A stretch of DNA of 64,000 nt from Deltaproteobacteria bacterium (GCA_020633895.1 JACKCT010000003.1:186001-250000); one strand, 5' to 3'; positions 8,682-16,743 are shown, counted from the stretch's first letter. The notes: generated by a model not told the origin, from the sequence alone. Made by a program: numbers and translations.

Positions 8682-8705
8682 GGTTCTGAGCGGCGATCCA
8701 GAACC
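8682..8705. repeat. Perfect 7-base-pair hairpin after the MBOAT operon
   Basis: GGTTCTG (8682-8688) and CAGAACC (8699-8705) with a 10-base loop, 10 bases past the last gene of the plus-strand operon. There is no U-tract, so termination is possible but not shown. Confidence 0.4.
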
Positions 8706-8707
8706 AA

Positions 8708-8791
8708 CAGAGCCCGGAGCGTCAGCGACGGGTTGTCGAGCGGTACGAATGCGCAAAACTCGACAACCTCTCCCTCACGGTCGGGGCACTG
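8708..8791. repeat. TCAGAGCC-family inverted repeat, copy 1
   Basis: Two 33-base arms (8708-8740 and 8759-8791) match as an inverted repeat at 26 of 33 positions, with perfect inner arms TTGTCGAG / CTCGACAA and an 18-base loop. The outer end CAGAGCCCGG fits the boundary motif of the elements at 41344, 45814, 49290 and 52005. It sits in the gap between the MBOAT operon and the convergent purH part. The rest of the gap (8792-8950) holds AGATCCTTCACTTCG, whose CCTTCACTTCG also begins the block at 46031, and no gene. Confidence 0.65.
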
Positions 8792-8950
8792 TTTTATCGG
8801 AGTCGTCTAGGAAATTTGTGTCCAGATCCTTCACTTCGTTCAGGATGACGTAACCTTTGTCTCGCCCGTGTACAGGTTGGAATAACGCGACGATGCACCG
8901 GCGTGCAGAATCCCGAAGAGGTATCCGTCAGTCTGCCGCGACTACGCGGC

Positions 8951-10207
8951 TCAATGCTTGAACGATCGCTCGCCGGTGAAGACCATCGTGGCGCCGTGTT
9001 CGTTGCAGGCTTCGATGGCCTGGTAGTCGTTGATGGACCCTCCGGGTTGGACGACGGCCTTGACGCCCTCCCGCAGGCCGACGTCGACGCCGTCGCGAAA
9101 GGGGAAGAACGCGTCGGAGATCATCGTCGCGCCCTGCAGCCCGCCGGAAAGCTCGGCCACGTCGGCTTCGATGTTTTTCGCCCGCTCCGGATCCTTGACG
9201 AGCAGATCGTTGAACGCCATGTCCATGCGTTCAAAGCAGATGCGGTCGGCGAGTTTGCGATAGGCCTTGTCCCGCGCGATCTCGGCGACGCCGACGCGGT
9301 CCTGTTCGCCGGTGCCGATGCCGACCGTCACGCCGTCCTTCACGTAGATCACCGAGTTGGACGTCACGCCCGATTCCACCAGCCAGCCGAAGAGCATGTC
9401 CTGCAACTGGGCGGCGGTGGGTTTCTTTTTGACCTCGTAGGTCCGGCCCTTGTACTCGGTGACGGCGGGCTTGAAATCCTCAACGGTCAGCACCTGGGGC
9501 GCGTAGGACCATTGGGCGATCAGGCCGCCGTCGATCAGGCTCTTAAAGTCGATGAAGCGCTGGCCGACGAACTCGTGCAGCTTGTCAATGCGGGCGATTT
9601 TCATGATGCGCAGGTTCTTGCGCTGCGCGAGGATCTCGATGGCGCCGTCGGCAAAGTCCGGGGCGACGACCACCTCGGCGTAGCGCCGGGAAATCTCCTC
9701 CGCCGCGTCCTTGTCCACCGTGCAGTTGAAGGCGATCGTGCCGCCGAAGGCCGCGACCCGGTCAGCCAGGTCGGCCTTCACATACGCCTCGCCCGCGGTG
9801 TCCGCCATGGCCACGCCGCTGGGGTTGTTGTGCTTCATGATCGCCACGCACGGCCGATCCTTGAAATAGCGCAGGATGTTGAGCGCGTTGTCGGCGTCGG
9901 TGATGTTGATCTTTCCCGGATGCTTGCCCGATTGCAGCAACTCCACGTCCGAGGCCAGATACCGTCCCGGCGCGATGCACGACACCTCGCCGAGCACCAG
10001 ATTGCCGTTAGCCAGGCGATACAGCGCCGCCTCCTGGCCCGGGTTCTCGCCGTAGCGCAGGCCTTTTTCCTCGCCGTCGATGGTCCAGGTCGCCTTCTCG
10101 TAAAAGAGCGTCTGTTCGTCGTCGCCTTCGCCGAAGGTGATGCGCATCTTGGGAGGAAAGTGTTCGTCGAGAATGGTACGGTAGGCTTTCTTCAGGTCGT
10201 CGGCCAT
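8951..10207 (-). CDS. purH: AICAR transformylase, stand-alone (PurH C-terminal half)
   Basis: A 418-residue protein equal to the AICAR transformylase half of PurH. It moves a formyl group from 10-formyl-THF to AICAR to give FAICAR, the penultimate step of IMP synthesis. Motifs: LRYGENPGQEAALYR (about 50-64), the catalytic KHNNPSG loop, GGTIAFN, and the C-terminal QPGGSINDYQAIEACNEHG ending RSFKH. The IMP cyclohydrolase half is missing here and is a separate gene 66 bases upstream. About 45 residues precede the conserved part, so this is a designed single-domain enzyme rather than a broken fusion. ATG at 10207 has AAGGAG upstream. Confidence 0.92.
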   Translation of the reverse strand: MADDLKKAYRTILDEHFPPKMRITFGEGDDEQTLFYEKATWTIDGEEKGLRYGENPGQEAALYRLANGNLVLGEVSCIAPGRYLASDVELLQSGKHPGKINITDADNALNILRYFKDRPCVAIMKHNNPSGVAMADTAGEAYVKADLADRVAAFGGTIAFNCTVDKDAAEEISRRYAEVVVAPDFADGAIEILAQRKNLRIMKIARIDKLHEFVGQRFIDFKSLIDGGLIAQWSYAPQVLTVEDFKPAVTEYKGRTYEVKKKPTAAQLQDMLFGWLVESGVTSNSVIYVKDGVTVGIGTGEQDRVGVAEIARDKAYRKLADRICFERMDMAFNDLLVKDPERAKNIEADVAELSGGLQGATMISDAFFPFRDGVDVGLREGVKAVVQPGGSINDYQAIEACNEHGATMVFTGERSFKH

Positions 10208-10273
10208 CGGACGTTCGTGCTCCTTCGTCGCAAATTCGTCGTGATCGGTCGGGCAAATAGACGAAAAATCCGG

Positions 10274-10966
10274 TTACGCGTCTTCGTCCACGCGGGTGTA
10301 GCAATCGCGCATTTCCCGGGTTTGGATTTCGGACAAATAGTCGGCGATCGCCGCGTCGTATTCGGCCGTATGGTCAAACGCCTTACGGGCCAGATCGAAG
10401 CGCGAGGCCAGCGTCAGGCGTGCGTCGTTTTCCTTGAGAATCTCCACCACGCGGGGATAGTCGATCGGATCGACCACGGCGGCGACGCGCAGATAGTTTT
10501 TCGCCGCCGCGCGGACCATGCACGGCCCGCCGATGTCGATGTTCGCCCGACAGGTCTCCACCGTCGCGTCGTCTTTTTGCGTGGCTTCCCGGAAGGGGTA
10601 GAGGTTCACGACCACCATGTCGATCGCCACCGCGTCGGTGCGTTTCAGATCGGCTTGATGAGCGTCGTTGTAGGTCTCGGTGAGGATGCCCAGATAGATC
10701 TTGAAGTCCAGCGTCTTGACCAGACCGCCCTGCGTCTCCGGTTGGCCGGTATAGTCGGAAACCTGCGTCAGGTGCTTGTCGGAGGCCTCGCCCAGGATCT
10801 CGCCGATGGCGTAGTACGTGCCGCCGGTTGACAGAATCCGCACATCGGGATTGGCCGCGACCAGCCCCGGAACCAGCACGTCCAGACCGCTTTTGTCGGA
10901 CACCGAGATCAGCACCGTGTTGATCTTTACCCGGTTATCGACTTTTTCGACCACGTTGCCCGCCAT
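10274..10966 (-). CDS. purH: IMP cyclohydrolase, stand-alone (PurH N-terminal half)
   Basis: A 230-residue protein equal to the MGS-like IMP cyclohydrolase domain of PurH, which closes FAICAR to IMP. It shows LISVSDKSGLDVLVPGL, ILSTGGTYYAIGE, the HPLNHGG-like region replaced by PETQGGLVKTLDFKIYLGIL, then MVVVNLYPF, NIDIGGPCMVRAAAKNY and VVDPIDY. Start ATG at 10966 has GAGGAG 6 bases upstream; the longer open frame is not supported. Together with the next gene it replaces the usual fused PurH. It lies 14 bases after purN. Confidence 0.92.
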   Translation of the reverse strand: MAGNVVEKVDNRVKINTVLISVSDKSGLDVLVPGLVAANPDVRILSTGGTYYAIGEILGEASDKHLTQVSDYTGQPETQGGLVKTLDFKIYLGILTETYNDAHQADLKRTDAVAIDMVVVNLYPFREATQKDDATVETCRANIDIGGPCMVRAAAKNYLRVAAVVDPIDYPRVVEILKENDARLTLASRFDLARKAFDHTAEYDAAIADYLSEIQTREMRDCYTRVDEDA

Positions 10967-10980
10967 ACCCGCTCCTCTCG

Positions 10981-11790
10981 TTATCCGGTTGCCGGCGTCG
11001 CGGACGCGCTCTCGCCCGCGCGAATCGCCGTCATCTCCACGCCCATCGGACACGGCCGTCCGTCGAAATGCACCACCCCGTCGGCCAAGGCGAATCGCCC
11101 GCTTCCGAGCAGTTCCAGCGTTTTGGGATAGATCACCCAATCGGCCTGCGTCTTGACCCGCTCCTGGTGGCCGTCGGCAATGCGCCGCAGCGCCGTGCGA
11201 TGCTCCGGCTCGCGAAGTTCGGCCAATTCGTAGGGATGGGGAAGCTCCACGCGCACCGGGTCGGACACCAGCAGGATCTCCCCCGCGTCCACTTCCTCGC
11301 GCACCAGGTGCGTCGTCGAATAGAGCGATTTTTCTCCGGCCAGAATCGCCAGCTCGATGGCCCGCGCGCCGGTGTAGACACGCTCGCCGCCCCGCGTAAC
11401 ACGCAAATCCGCCGGATGCACATTGACCATGCGTCCCGCGTACGCCCGCAGCAGCGGCTCGGTGACGATGCTCATGTAACCGGCCAGGGCGATCATATCG
11501 ATGGGCCGGTCGGCCAGCAGTTCGACCGTCTTTTCGTCAAAGGCCGGACGCAGACTCAGATCCAGTTTATTTGCGTGTCCCCGAGAACGATAGAAATCCA
11601 TGATGTCGTTGACGACGACCGGCAGGTCGTAGTCTTTCGCGATGTCTTCGGCGTTGGAATCGCGGCGGTCGGTGAAGATCAGCGTGACTTGATAGGGCGA
11701 GGAACCGGTGGTGCGCACGAGGCGTTGTTGATATTCGAGGATGCGAACCAGGTTCGTCCCCGAACCGGACATGAAGCCCGCCACCCGCAT
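10981..11790 (-). CDS. purN: Phosphoribosylglycinamide formyltransferase-like protein
   Basis: A 269-residue formyltransferase-fold protein, longer than the usual ~200 of PurN. The N-terminal FMSGSGTNL loop binds phosphate, and the catalytic triad is traceable: Asn and His in VNVHPADL, Asp in EEVDAGEILL, with the intervening THLV strand. It would formylate GAR with 10-formyl-THF in purine synthesis, fitting the purH halves downstream. The insert DFYRSRGHANKLDLSLRPAF and the TRGGERVYTGARAIELAIL segment depart from standard PurN, so another formyl acceptor is possible. ATG at 11790 is chosen; TTG at 11838 would add 16 poorly conserved residues. Confidence 0.75.
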   Translation of the reverse strand: MRVAGFMSGSGTNLVRILEYQQRLVRTTGSSPYQVTLIFTDRRDSNAEDIAKDYDLPVVVNDIMDFYRSRGHANKLDLSLRPAFDEKTVELLADRPIDMIALAGYMSIVTEPLLRAYAGRMVNVHPADLRVTRGGERVYTGARAIELAILAGEKSLYSTTHLVREEVDAGEILLVSDPVRVELPHPYELAELREPEHRTALRRIADGHQERVKTQADWVIYPKTLELLGSGRFALADGVVHFDGRPCPMGVEMTAIRAGESASATPATG

Positions 11791-11806
11791 CGGGCTGCCT
11801 TCGGTC

Positions 11807-11880
11807 GGCTGGAAAATCGGTACGGCGCCCAAACCCAACTCCGCCTCGCCGCATCATGAGGATGCGCGGAATTTCCAGCC
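11807..11880 (-). promoter_or_regulatory. Candidate structured leader of the purN-purH operon
   Basis: Just before the purN start the transcript can form a 9-base closing stem: GGCTGGAAA (minus strand, 11880-11872) with TTTCCAGCC (11815-11807). It encloses a perfect GCATC/GATGC hairpin (11851-11865) and a GGCG/CGCC pair, giving a three-way-junction outline whose 3' strand ends 16 bases before the start codon. The shape suits a cis-regulatory RNA. I do not recognise it as a known purine, PRPP or THF riboswitch. Confidence 0.35.
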
Positions 11881-11936
11881 GTCAAAGAAGGACTCGATCA
11901 AAAAACGAGTGCATTGAATGCATGACAACGGGCCGC

Positions 11937-11965
11937 ACAGTAGCAAAAGGGCCCCATCCCGTAAA
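11937..11965 (-). promoter_or_regulatory. Possible purN operon promoter
   Basis: Minus strand: -35 TTTACG (11960-11965), 17-base spacer, -10 TACTGT (11937-11942), giving a leader of about 140 bases. The -35 is identical to that of the LolA-like gene promoter at 58347-58375. The -10 is weak. Confidence 0.3.
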
Positions 11966-12083
11966 GGCCGAAAAACGGAGGAAAATGCCGGAGATTGTGG
12001 ATAACTTTGAAGAAAATCGGGGGAGTTCATTCGGAGTCGCGCCCGTTGGTTAGCGGTTTCGTGCCAACGCCGCGACGACGCGG

Positions 12084-12551
12084 CTAGCCCCGTCGCCCCG
12101 CGAATTCCCGCAGGAAGATGCTCTCCAGGCGTTCCTTGTGCCCTTCTTCTTCCCGCGTCATGCGCGAGAAAAATTCGAACAGGGGCGTGTCGCGAAAGAT
12201 GTCCGCATAGCGGGCGTAATAGTGAATCGCCCGATCCTCGTGGTGGATGGCGAAGGCGATGATCTCCTTGGCCGTGGAGTTTTCATCGAAGGTATGCACT
12301 TCGGGGACCTTGGGCGGATTGCGGAGTTTTTGCCCGGGTTCGCGTTTGCCGATGCGGTCGAGTTTGCCGTCGGCCAGGCACAGTTCCAGCAGCTTGACGT
12401 GGCTTTCCTCGTCGCGGGTGAGCATGCGCAAGGTCTCGTTGGTCGCCTCGTCGGCGAAACGGCCGATCCACCCCCGGTACAGCTCGGCGGAGAGCTTCTC
12501 CCGGTTGATGGATTTCTTGATCATTTCCCGCAGGTCGAATATCTCGCCCAC
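12084..12551 (-). CDS. Ferritin-like / rubrerythrin-type diiron protein
   Basis: A 155-residue helical protein of the ferritin-like superfamily. Carboxylate and histidine ligands occur in pairs: EKLSAELYRGW, RDEESHVKLLEL, HHEDRAIHYYARYA and REEEGHKERLESIFL. These suit a four-helix bundle with a diiron site. No C-terminal rubredoxin CxxC pair is present, so it is not classic rubrerythrin. A role in peroxide or iron handling is likely. It lies 27 bases after a CRP/FNR regulator and is probably co-transcribed with it. Confidence 0.75.
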   Translation of the reverse strand: MGEIFDLREMIKKSINREKLSAELYRGWIGRFADEATNETLRMLTRDEESHVKLLELCLADGKLDRIGKREPGQKLRNPPKVPEVHTFDENSTAKEIIAFAIHHEDRAIHYYARYADIFRDTPLFEFFSRMTREEEGHKERLESIFLREFAGRRG

Positions 12552-12578
12552 GCCCAGGCTCCCGTGTTGCGACTACCC

Positions 12579-13268
12579 TTAGAGGACTTCGTCGGGGATG
12601 GCGGCCAGACGTTCCATGTCCCGGATGTAGATCGTCTTGCCTTTCGTTTCGATCACGCCGTCCTTGGCCAGACGGGAGAGGATGCGAATGCTCGTCTCCA
12701 CCGTCGAACCCACCATGTCCGCCACGTCCTGGCGCGTCAAGTTGACGGGAATGCGCACCGCCTCGCCCTCGCCCCGCCCCATCCGGTCGGCGAGCTTCAG
12801 CAACAGCGTCGCGATGCGCTTCTCGACCCGTTCGACGGCCAGGGCCTGGATCGTCTCCTGGGCCTCGCGCAAGCGGGCGGAGAGTTCCAGCAGGATCTCG
12901 AACGATACCGTGGGATGCTCGCGCACCAGGCGTAAAAACTCCGTCCGAGGCAGTCGCAGAACTTCGCACGACTCCATGGCCTTGGCCGAATCGGGATAGG
13001 GCCGCCCGTCAAACAGCGCCAACTCTCCGAAGACTTCCCCCGCATGCACGATGCGCAGGATCGTCTCCTTGCCCGACGCGGATTGTTTGAAGACCTTGAC
13101 CTTACCGGTCTTGACGATCCAGAGCCACTCGGGTCTGTCACCCTCCCAAAAAAGGCTGGCGCCCTTTCGGTACGATTCGGCCGTGGACAGGTCGCGCAAC
13201 TGGGCCAGCCCGTCGGCCCCGAAGCTCGAAAAGATGAAGATATTTTTGAGGATTTCCAGATCGTCCAC
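12579..13268 (-). CDS. CRP/FNR family transcription regulator
   Basis: A 229-residue regulator with an N-terminal cyclic-nucleotide-binding-type beta-roll (about 15-125, with AGEVFGELALFDGRPYPDSA), a dimer helix, and a C-terminal winged helix (LTRQDVADMVGSTVETSIRI, then LSRLAKDGVI). The ligand segment GELALFDGRPYPDSA resembles the CRP phosphate-binding cassette but lacks the Arg-Ser/Thr pair, so cAMP binding is doubtful. There is no N-terminal cysteine cluster for an Fe-S centre. Start is at 13268. It probably controls the ferritin-like gene downstream. Confidence 0.88.
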   Translation of the reverse strand: MDDLEILKNIFIFSSFGADGLAQLRDLSTAESYRKGASLFWEGDRPEWLWIVKTGKVKVFKQSASGKETILRIVHAGEVFGELALFDGRPYPDSAKAMESCEVLRLPRTEFLRLVREHPTVSFEILLELSARLREAQETIQALAVERVEKRIATLLLKLADRMGRGEGEAVRIPVNLTRQDVADMVGSTVETSIRILSRLAKDGVIETKGKTIYIRDMERLAAIPDEVL

Positions 13269-13322
13269 GGCGGCTCCCGAGTCGCGATCCCGCCGGCTTT
13301 GTCCAAGCTGACGGGTGTCTCG

Positions 13323-13351
13323 GTGATAGCACGCCTTTTAGTTGCTGTTAA
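13323..13351 (-). promoter_or_regulatory. Promoter of the CRP/FNR - ferritin-like operon
   Basis: Minus strand: -35 TTAACA (13346-13351), 17-base spacer, -10 TATCAC (13323-13328), about 55 bases before the regulator start. The rest of the gap up to 13470 shows no gene. Confidence 0.5.
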
Positions 13352-13470
13352 CCATTTGACGCGCGAAACCGCGCTTTGGGGCAGATCCTTGGGATCCTCG
13401 GGCGAGGCTCTCGACATCGATCACTTTCGGGCCTGGAAAACCACCCGGTCGAGCTGGAATCACGCCGCCC

Positions 13471-14163
13471 TTAGTTGCTCTTCGCGTCCCAGGTTCGGAC
13501 GCATCGCGCATAGGCAGCCGAGGGCGTGTCCTCGCCCCGGATCCAAGCTTGGTCGAAACGGACGCCCCAGGCACTCAACGCCACGCCCTCGGTTTCCGAC
13601 GACGACCAATAGTACCCGCAAACTCCGCTCACGTCCGAGGGCCAATAGCAACCTTCGGGGCCCGGCCCATCAAGAATTTCACAACTATCGCACGCTGCGC
13701 TATAGCAGTCGGCGCTCCGGCATGCGTCTCTCACCCCGCAAGCGCCGTCCGGCTCGATGCCCGGGCACCCGCGAACCAGACTCCGAAGCTCGGAGATCGA
13801 CGGGAGACGCCAATCGTCGTGGCCGCCCAGGCTCAGATCGTCACAGTGTTTCTTGGCGTCTTCCCAGATGTAAGCCGTATCGGGGGCTTGCGTCTGCCAC
13901 GCATATTCGGAGGTCACGTCCACCCATACATCGTCGTCCGAATCGTCGTCGGCGGCGCTATCGTCGTCGTCGTCATCATCGCTCATATCGTCGTCATCAT
14001 CGGAGCTATCGCCGTCGTCGTCGCTCTGGTCATCGTCATCATCGGAGCTATCGTCATCATCTCCGCCGTCGGCATCGTCATCGTCGCCGCCGCCGCAGGA
14101 AACAGGCCCAATAGCGAGTCCCAGGAAAATCACCAGGATCGCGAAAGCAGAAGTCCGCTTCAC
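13471..14163 (-). CDS. Poly-Asp-spacer lipoprotein with DUF1566 (Lcl) domain
   Basis: A 230-residue predicted lipoprotein: signal peptide with lipobox GPVSC (Cys about 24), then about 60 residues of almost pure Asp/Ser, then a DUF1566-type domain. The domain shows WEDAKKHCDDLSLGGHDDWR, LPSISELRSLV, WPSDVSG, YYWSSSE and ARCVRTW, known from fimbrial and surface-exposed proteins. The Cys-rich centre is an insert. GTG at 14163 is chosen because GGAGGA lies 8 bases upstream; ATG at 14169 would sit only 2 bases from it. It stands alone. Confidence 0.8.
   Translation of the reverse strand: MKRTSAFAILVIFLGLAIGPVSCGGGDDDDADGGDDDDSSDDDDDQSDDDGDSSDDDDDMSDDDDDDDSAADDDSDDDVWVDVTSEYAWQTQAPDTAYIWEDAKKHCDDLSLGGHDDWRLPSISELRSLVRGCPGIEPDGACGVRDACRSADCYSAACDSCEILDGPGPEGCYWPSDVSGVCGYYWSSSETEGVALSAWGVRFDQAWIRGEDTPSAAYARCVRTWDAKSN
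13925..14098. repeat. Asp/Ser codon repeat tract
   Basis: Low-complexity GTC/ATC-rich stretch coding the acidic spacer of the DUF1566 lipoprotein. Irregular repeats of the TCGTCATCA type may make the length variable. Confidence 0.7.
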
Positions 14164-14195
14164 GTTCATTTCCTCCGCTAGTTGCCGGGACATTC

Positions 14196-14224
14196 TGTAT
14201 CGAATCCGATTTGGGAATAGTCAA
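14196..14224 (-). promoter_or_regulatory. Possible promoter of the DUF1566 lipoprotein
   Basis: Minus strand: -35 TTGACT (14219-14224), 17-base spacer, -10 GATACA (14196-14201), about 33 bases before the GTG start. Confidence 0.4.
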
Positions 14225-14279
14225 GGGAAAAGTCACCGGCCTCCCCGACGGCCCCGATGCCGGACGCCGGGAATCGCGT

Positions 14280-15167
14280 CTACGAATCGGCGCGATAGAC
14301 GCCGATCAGCACGGGCACGTTCACGAAGCCGCGAACCAGATGATACTCGGCGCCGGTGCGCACGATCATCTGCGTGCTGGTGCCTCCGTCCAGATTGAGC
14401 GCGGTGCGGACGCCGAAGCCGCCGTCTCCCGTCGGCGCCGCGAGCAGCTCGGCCAGATGGCGCAGAGTGATGCCGGAAAAGATCGTATCGGTCGCCAGGA
14501 AGATTACATGCCGCTGGTCATCGAGCGCCACGGCGGAGCGGCGCGTGACCCGGTCGGAGGCGTCGTCAATGTCGGCGATCTTGCCGTCCTGAACCAGGAA
14601 CGGCCCGGCCTGCAGGGCGTTTTCGATATGGCGGTTGGGCGAAAAATGATCCCGGTCGACAAGAAAGGCGTTGTCGCCCCGCTGGAAGAACACACCCCGA
14701 TTCAGCTCGCCCTTGGACAGGGGCGAGACCTCCTGCCCCCCCGAGATGCAAAGCCCCAGCACGCCCAGACTGGGGTTGAAGTAGCCGCCGTTGATCATCG
14801 CCAACGCGCCCGTCCGTTCGGCCACACTCCCGATGTTGTTGACCGCCACGTCCTGGGGCGCGGAGACCTGAAACTTCATCGTAAGCCGGGACAGATCGAC
14901 GCGAATGGCGTAGAGGGACAGCTCGTTGTGCTCATCCTGCGGACCCCGGTCGATGATGACTACGCGGCGCTGCATGCCCGAGGCGATGGGTTGCCAGGTG
15001 CCCGCCTCGGCGACGCGCATGGGCCCTTCGATGTTTTCCCGATAGGAGCGGACCAGCGGTTCGCCTTGGTGAAAGAGCCATTCGGGTTGGGTGTAAAACA
15101 GCCAGGCGGCCGCGAGCGCGCCGGTGGAGCCCAGACCGAAGGCCAGGCGCAGTAACCAGCGGATCAT
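14280..15167 (-). CDS. Phosphodiester glycosidase family protein (NAGPA/DUF2233-like)
   Basis: A 295-residue protein with an N-terminal membrane anchor or signal (about 5-25) and a NAGPA-type domain. The domain shows VAERTGALAMINGGYFNPSL, DDQRHVIFLATDTIFSG and the closing ALNLDGGTSTQMIV, the family's core GG motif. Family members cleave phosphodiester-linked sugars; bacterial forms act on exported glycopolymers. The ATG at 15167 overlaps the stop of the AI-2E family gene by 4 bases, so translation is coupled. It is the last gene of the dnaE-hfq run. Confidence 0.8.
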   Translation of the reverse strand: MIRWLLRLAFGLGSTGALAAAWLFYTQPEWLFHQGEPLVRSYRENIEGPMRVAEAGTWQPIASGMQRRVVIIDRGPQDEHNELSLYAIRVDLSRLTMKFQVSAPQDVAVNNIGSVAERTGALAMINGGYFNPSLGVLGLCISGGQEVSPLSKGELNRGVFFQRGDNAFLVDRDHFSPNRHIENALQAGPFLVQDGKIADIDDASDRVTRRSAVALDDQRHVIFLATDTIFSGITLRHLAELLAAPTGDGGFGVRTALNLDGGTSTQMIVRTGAEYHLVRGFVNVPVLIGVYRADS

Positions 15168-16345
15168 TCGTTCTGCTCGGACGGGGAAACAACGGGCCGG
15201 CCGATGTAGAACGCGCTGTCCATGTAGATCTCCAGCGCCCTGCGGCCGAACACCAGGACCACCGCCGCCGCCGGCACCGCGGCAAGCATGCCCACCAGGC
15301 CGAACCAGGTGCCGCCGATCATGATCGCGAAGATCACCGTCACCGGATGCAGGCCCAGCTTATCGCCCATGACGCGGGGGGTGATGAAGTTGCCTTCGAG
15401 GAATTGGCCCACGGCGAAGACTCCGGCCGTGAGAAGCACGTGGGTGAAGTCGCCGTGTTCCACCAGCGCCAGGATCACCGCCGGCCCGATACCCAGGATC
15501 GGTCCCAGATAAGGCACGATGCACGCCGCTCCGGCGAACAGGCCGACCACAAACCCCAACGGCAGATCGGCCACGAATTGCAGGCCGATCGCGTAGATCA
15601 CGCCGAGGATGGCGCAAACGGTGAGCTGGCCGCGCAGGAAATTGGCGATGCTGCGGTTGATCTCGCCGAAGACGTCCGTCGCCTCTTCGTGCCACCGGGG
15701 CGGCACCAGGTTCAACAAACGGACCTTGATGGAATCGATGTCCCGCAGCAGATAAAACCACGCCACCGGCACGATCACCACGGCCAGCAGGATGTTGATG
15801 AACCCGGCAAGGCTGGAGAATGCGTTTTGCAGCGCCTTGACCGCGGGTTGCGTGATGCGCCGTCCGATGTCGGCGAAGGCGCCGCTGTTCTTGGTGAATT
15901 CGCCGATCCACTGCTCGAAGGTGCGCGGCATATGCACGCCGAAGTTGTTTTCCACCCACGGCACAAAAGTGCTGTTAAACGAATCGACGTAGCCGGGCAC
16001 TTTGTCGATAAAATCGCTGACGCTGTTGGCGACCGTGGGGATGAGCAGGAGGACCACCAAGGCCAGAGCGAACAAACCGCCGAAGATCAACAGAACGATC
16101 GCGAATACGCGCCGCATGCCCAATTTTTCCATGCGGTCGATGATCGGATCGAACAGATACGCCAGCAGCAGCGAGATGACCAGGACGTTGAGGATCAACG
16201 AAATGGAGCCCAGCACATGCACCAGCGCGTAGACGGACGCGATCAGCGCCGCCAGCCGTACCCACTTGATTTGCCAGATCTCGACCAGGAAGCCCAACGA
16301 GGCGGGCAGGAACGGACCCTTGCGATCGATGACCGGCTGCGTCAC
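15164..16345 (-). CDS. AI-2E family transporter (PerM/YdiK type)
   Basis: A 393-residue polytopic inner-membrane protein with about eight hydrophobic helices. Family features are the N-terminal helix pair, the amphipathic region of DFIDKVPGYVDSFNSTFVPW, and the C-terminal block DLPLGFVVGLFAGAACIVPY followed by LGPILGIGPA and then GNFITPRVMGDKLGLHP. Members export autoinducer-2 or drive Na+/H+ exchange; the substrate here is unknown. GTG at 16345 overlaps the previous stop by 4 bases and its own end overlaps the NAGPA-like gene. Confidence 0.9.
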   Translation of the reverse strand: MTQPVIDRKGPFLPASLGFLVEIWQIKWVRLAALIASVYALVHVLGSISLILNVLVISLLLAYLFDPIIDRMEKLGMRRVFAIVLLIFGGLFALALVVLLLIPTVANSVSDFIDKVPGYVDSFNSTFVPWVENNFGVHMPRTFEQWIGEFTKNSGAFADIGRRITQPAVKALQNAFSSLAGFINILLAVVIVPVAWFYLLRDIDSIKVRLLNLVPPRWHEEATDVFGEINRSIANFLRGQLTVCAILGVIYAIGLQFVADLPLGFVVGLFAGAACIVPYLGPILGIGPAVILALVEHGDFTHVLLTAGVFAVGQFLEGNFITPRVMGDKLGLHPVTVIFAIMIGGTWFGLVGMLAAVPAAAVVLVFGRRALEIYMDSAFYIGRPVVSPSEQNE

Positions 16346-16743
16346 GAGGAGGATTTCTCCGGCGCCTGGGGACGAGGCAGCATCCGCACGCTCACCAGCG
16401 ACGGCTCTTCCGTCACGACAACAGTCGTCAGTTCGTTCTGAAACTTGTCGGCCTCAAAGCGAAGGACGTGCGTTCCGTGCGTGACGTGCAAAACCGACGG
16501 CTCGCCGTTGAAATCCCGCGCCCGGCCCATGTAACGGCCGTCGAGAAAAACGCGCGCCTCTTCGGGAACGATCTGCAGCGTCACCTGGGCCGTGGGGGCG
16601 CCCTTGGTCAACTGCAGTTCGGGCGTCACTACGTGCACCTTTTCCAGCGGCACGCTGCCGCATCCCGCGACGAACAGCGCGAACACGGCGGCGGCGATCG
16701 CCGATACAAAGGCGGTCCGATTTCTTGTCATCGTCTTGATCAT
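16342..16743 (-). CDS. Small lipoprotein with a PEGA-like domain
   Basis: A 133-residue predicted lipoprotein. Signal peptide with lipobox FVAGC (about residue 27), then one PEGA-like beta domain (VTLQIVPEEARVFLDGRYMG, later LHVTHGTHVLRFEADKF). PEGA domains are found on surface and envelope proteins, often as binding scaffolds. ATG at 16743 is chosen, with ATG at 16731 as an alternative; neither has a strong ribosome-binding site. It lies 53 bases after the FlgT-like gene and overlaps the AI-2E family gene. Confidence 0.72.
   Translation of the reverse strand: MIKTMTRNRTAFVSAIAAAVFALFVAGCGSVPLEKVHVVTPELQLTKGAPTAQVTLQIVPEEARVFLDGRYMGRARDFNGEPSVLHVTHGTHVLRFEADKFQNELTTVVVTEEPSLVSVRMLPRPQAPEKSSS

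Noticed and set aside
8708-8791. tRNA or structured RNA gene
   Set aside because: The arms pair, but there is no cloverleaf and the ends match the dispersed repeat family.
12069-12084. Terminator after the ferritin-like gene (GCCGCG/CGCGGC)
   Set aside because: A perfect 6-base stem, but it touches the stop codon and lacks a U-tract.
13469-14181. Plus-strand frame with Ile/Val-rich helices opposite the DUF1566 lipoprotein
   Set aside because: The hydrophobic run comes from reading the Asp codon repeat on the other strand.
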